Source of the DNA: Setoptus koraiensis
Taxonomy: Eukaryota; Arthropoda
Reading direction: 5' to 3'
NCBI GenBank assembly: GCA_048013815.1
Contig: CM106585.1
Coordinates: 23,498,001 to 23,562,000, forward strand
Length of the DNA stretch: 64,000 nt
In this document: positions 61,525 through 64,000 of the stretch, piece by piece
Numbering within the stretch: the stretch's first letter is position 1
How the letters are laid out: every line of letters starts with the position of its first letter
Notes under the pieces: generated by a model
Told to the model about the DNA's origin: nothing
What the model saw: the letters and a program-made list of their open reading frames with translations, nothing else
Databases searched by the model: none
Position numbers and translations under genes: made by a program

Positions 61525-64000
61525 GGCTCCGTAAGGTGATGCGTTGTTACCGTTATTTTGTTGTTGGTATAAATCGGCGTTTAAATTGTAGAAACTCTTG
61601 GCTTGCGAACAGTCAACATTGTACCACCAATCGCAAACGAAATATTGTTGATTGAATAAGGTGGCATTCGGACACAGGAAACCATCTTGTCTACCGTCGG
61701 CCTGACAAATGTAAAATGCCTGACATTGTGCCTCTGGGTCGGCATAATAACCGGGGTATTGTTGATCGCTGCATGCAAATCCCGTCTCGGGAACCTTAGA
61801 ATAAATGGGAAAGTCAACGCCTGGCTTACCAAATACCTCGAGCATCTTGAGGTTTTCCTCGTCGCTGGGTTCGCGCTCTTGTTGAATAGGTTCGCCTTGG
61901 TCTGCCATTTGCTGCTGATTGTTGTTGGGCCCGTAGCCGGCACCCGCTTCTCTTGTCATGTCGCCAGCGTCGCCGTTGTTTCGCTGCTGCATCATATCTC
62001 TGTTGTTGTTGTTGTTGTTGTTGTTTTGGTAGCCCTTGGTGGAACCATAGGCACCATCGACACCTCCGTTCATTGCGCCATTCATAGGAACATTATCCAT
62101 CATTCTGGAGGGCGCGTTTGCGCGATTCTGTGGCATCATCATCGAGTTGGCCGACATATCGTTCATTGGCTGTTGCATCATAACTGGTGCTTGCTGCGGT
62201 GCCCCCATCATCATCTGACCTCTCATTGGCATATCCAAACCGGAAGCGGGGCCCTCGCTCTGTTGTTGTTGCTGTTGCTGATTACTCATTGCACCTGAGT
62301 CGCCGCTGTCAGGTAGAGAGTAACCGGGCGTTGTGTTGGGCCCGGACATGTCTGCGCCTCGTGGCGATTGCATCTGTTGCTGTTGTTGGGCGTCATTGGG
62401 GCCGCCCATCATCATTTCGTTGGGGCCCATCATTGCGTTTGCTTGAGGTCGCGTTGACGGCGACCCGTAATTGCCGGTGACGGCCATTCCGTTGCCCATC
62501 ATTGCAGCACCATTTGAAGCTTGATTTTTATCAGTGAGAATGGCGTCCAATGCTGCCGACATGATTGCCTTCATCATCTTCTTATTAGTCTTGTCCATTG
62601 TCATTCTAGCGCCGGCCGGTATATCGGCACCCTCATAGCTTGCAGTGGAACCGTAATTAGTTGGCATGGTCGTGGTCATCGGTTGCTGCTGCTGCTGCTG
62701 TTGCTGTTGTTGTTGCTGTTGAGCATCTTCGTTTTGCGATTGTATGGCCGCACTCATCATTATTGGCATCATTCTGGCCATCATAGCCGCATCAATCATA
62801 ACTCCACCTGGTGACGTAATCATATTGGTGTTACCACCCAATGATGTTGTTGGTGTCATCATCATCATTCCCCGTTGATAGGGCGTCATCTTTTGGTTGT
62901 TGTTGTTGTTGTTGCTCTGTTGCAACATCATTTTCTTGTATTGCATGGCGGTATTTTTCATCATTGTGGCACCTCCATTGGCCTTCAATATGTTAGTTAG
63001 CATTGCGTTTACCATTGCCGGCGACATTTTCTGACCATTTTGGCCTCCGTTCGCGCCCATACCATATCTAGCATTGCCGTTGCGTTGATTGCCGTTGCCC
63101 ATCGGTTGTTGTTGTTGCTGCTGCTGTTGAATAGCGGCCATCATAGGCATACTTGGGCTTGTTGCATCATTTTGAGCTTGTCTACCATAATTCATGCCTC
63201 GCATATTCATGAGTGAATTTTGGGCACGCGACACCTTCTGTCCGAAGGCCATATTGTTTGTTCTACCCATAACAGGACTCATACCATTGAGGCCCCCATT
63301 ATTGGCAGCGTTCATCATCATGGTGGCGGCCATTGCTGTTGCTAACAATTTTTGCTGTTGTTGATATTTGGCCATTCTAGCCGGTGTCATTTGGCTCATT
63401 TGGTTGGGCAAATTATTATTATAATTATTGTTGCCCTGTCCATTATTACCGTTGTCTTCGCCGCCCATCGCCGGTGTGGTCAATTGGTCTTGCTGTTGTT
63501 GTTGTTGTTGCTGCTGACCATTGTTGCTGCCGTTGTTGTCCTCTTGGCCGTCATTGTTCTGCTGCCTGTTGCTTGGATAGTCCCCGTTGTTGGCTGGTCC
63601 CATTGTCGACGTCATACCGTTATCTTGCGGTGACTGGGCATAGTTTGCATTGTTGTTGTTGTTGTTGTTCATTCTCATTGCTTGCATCATGGCCATTGGC
63701 TTCATTAGGCCACTCGGTGAGTTTCCGTACGAGTTCATGCCTCTCATCATCGAAGCCATGGCCATTGATTTGCCAAGCGGATTCATTTGTTGACTAGTGT
63801 CCCTGTCGAGCTGATTGTTACCGTTGTTGGCCTCTTGCTGTTGGCCATTTGGCGTCTGTTGTTGTTCATTGATTGTCATACCGTTGCCCTTAGAAGATCG
63901 TTGCTGGTCTGGTTGTTGTTGTTGTGGCTGCTGCTGTTGTTGTTGCGCATTGCCGGCATAATTATCGCCAACACCGTTGAGACCACCACCATCTGTTAAT
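60214..64000 (-). CDS. Giant Q/N/M-rich cuticle protein with one chitin-binding domain (5' partial)
   Basis: Part of an extracellular matrix or cuticle protein of the CPAP1 type. The minus-strand frame is open from the window edge to a stop at 60214, about 1260 residues; an internal Met lies at 63879, but the frame continues upstream without a stop, so the true start is outside. One peritrophin-A (CBM14) domain at about 61607-61780 has six cysteines: FACSDQQYPGYYADPEAQC, FYICQADGRQDGFLC, then YFVCDWWYNVDC. The rest is low complexity, with long Gln and Asn runs and Met-rich blocks (MMQAMRMNNNN; MMMAPAMMGQ). The tail is an Ala run. No membrane segment is visible. Chitin binding is known for the domain; the role of the flanks is unknown. 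Confidence 0.88.

Noticed and set aside
60391-63999. Long plus-strand frames opposite the cuticle gene (for example 61687-62298)
   Set aside because: They are leucine/cysteine/histidine-rich antisense readings of the Gln/Asn/Met repeat DNA, not genes.
1-64000. tRNA, rRNA, CRISPR or bacterial operon features
   Set aside because: I searched by eye for tRNA arms and repeat-spacer arrays and saw none convincing; spliced animal genes rule out a prokaryotic reading. A tRNAscan run would be decisive for tRNAs.

Overview
The window is arthropod nuclear DNA, most likely from a chelicerate and plausibly an acariform mite. It is AT-rich and the genes have few, short introns (about 80-170 bases with GT..AG ends). 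The proteins are animal ones: XPR1, ICln, Sfmbt, ALIX and WDTC1/adipose. A cuticle protein with one peritrophin-A chitin-binding domain and an orthologue of the insect 26/29 kDa cysteine proteinase point to arthropods. The mite assignment is inference; no species marker is visible.

Layout. 0-24 kb is gene-dense: XPR1 (5' end outside the window), RpL15, ICln, Dph7, a small heat-shock protein, PGGT1B, Sfmbt, an orphan coiled-coil protein, an ACAT1-type thiolase and SLC25A16. 24-28 kb holds a decayed PRPF38A copy, a 106-residue protein that is only the N-terminal and membrane part of CD98hc/SLC3A2, and a nucleoside-phosphorylase-like gene (copy 1). 28-37 kb holds PSMB4, RPP21, ALIX and WDTC1. 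36.6-45.1 kb is gene-poor with dinucleotide tracts. 45-51 kb holds a Tc1-type helix-turn-helix-only gene, a head-to-head pair of spliceosome genes (PRPF19 and PRPF38A), a cysteine-proteinase pseudogene and the second nucleoside-phosphorylase-like gene. 51-56 kb is gene-poor again, with a third decayed nucleoside-phosphorylase fragment and a strong double palindrome. 56-64 kb holds a second helix-turn-helix-only gene, the intact 26/29 kDa proteinase and a very large Q/N/M-rich cuticle protein whose 5' end lies outside the window.

How the genes fit together. Most are unrelated housekeeping genes packed tightly, often as divergent pairs (ICln/Dph7, PSMB4/RPP21, PRPF19/PRPF38A) or convergent pairs with nearly touching stops (PGGT1B/Sfmbt, CD98hc-like/phosphorylase copy 1, helix-turn-helix gene/PRPF19). 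The most dynamic part is a duplicated block, PRPF38A(+) followed by the phosphorylase-like gene(-), at 24.5-28.1 kb and again at 47.6-50.7 kb. One PRPF38A copy has died. The two phosphorylase genes are nearly identical over about 1.5 kb but clearly diverged at their 5' ends, which suggests gene conversion.

I found no clear multi-gene undescribed system. The best leads are the two transposase-derived DNA-binding genes without catalytic domains (one next to a 33-bp perfect palindrome), the CD98hc N-terminal microprotein, the Sfmbt that seems to lack MBT repeats 3 and 4, and the converted phosphorylase pair.
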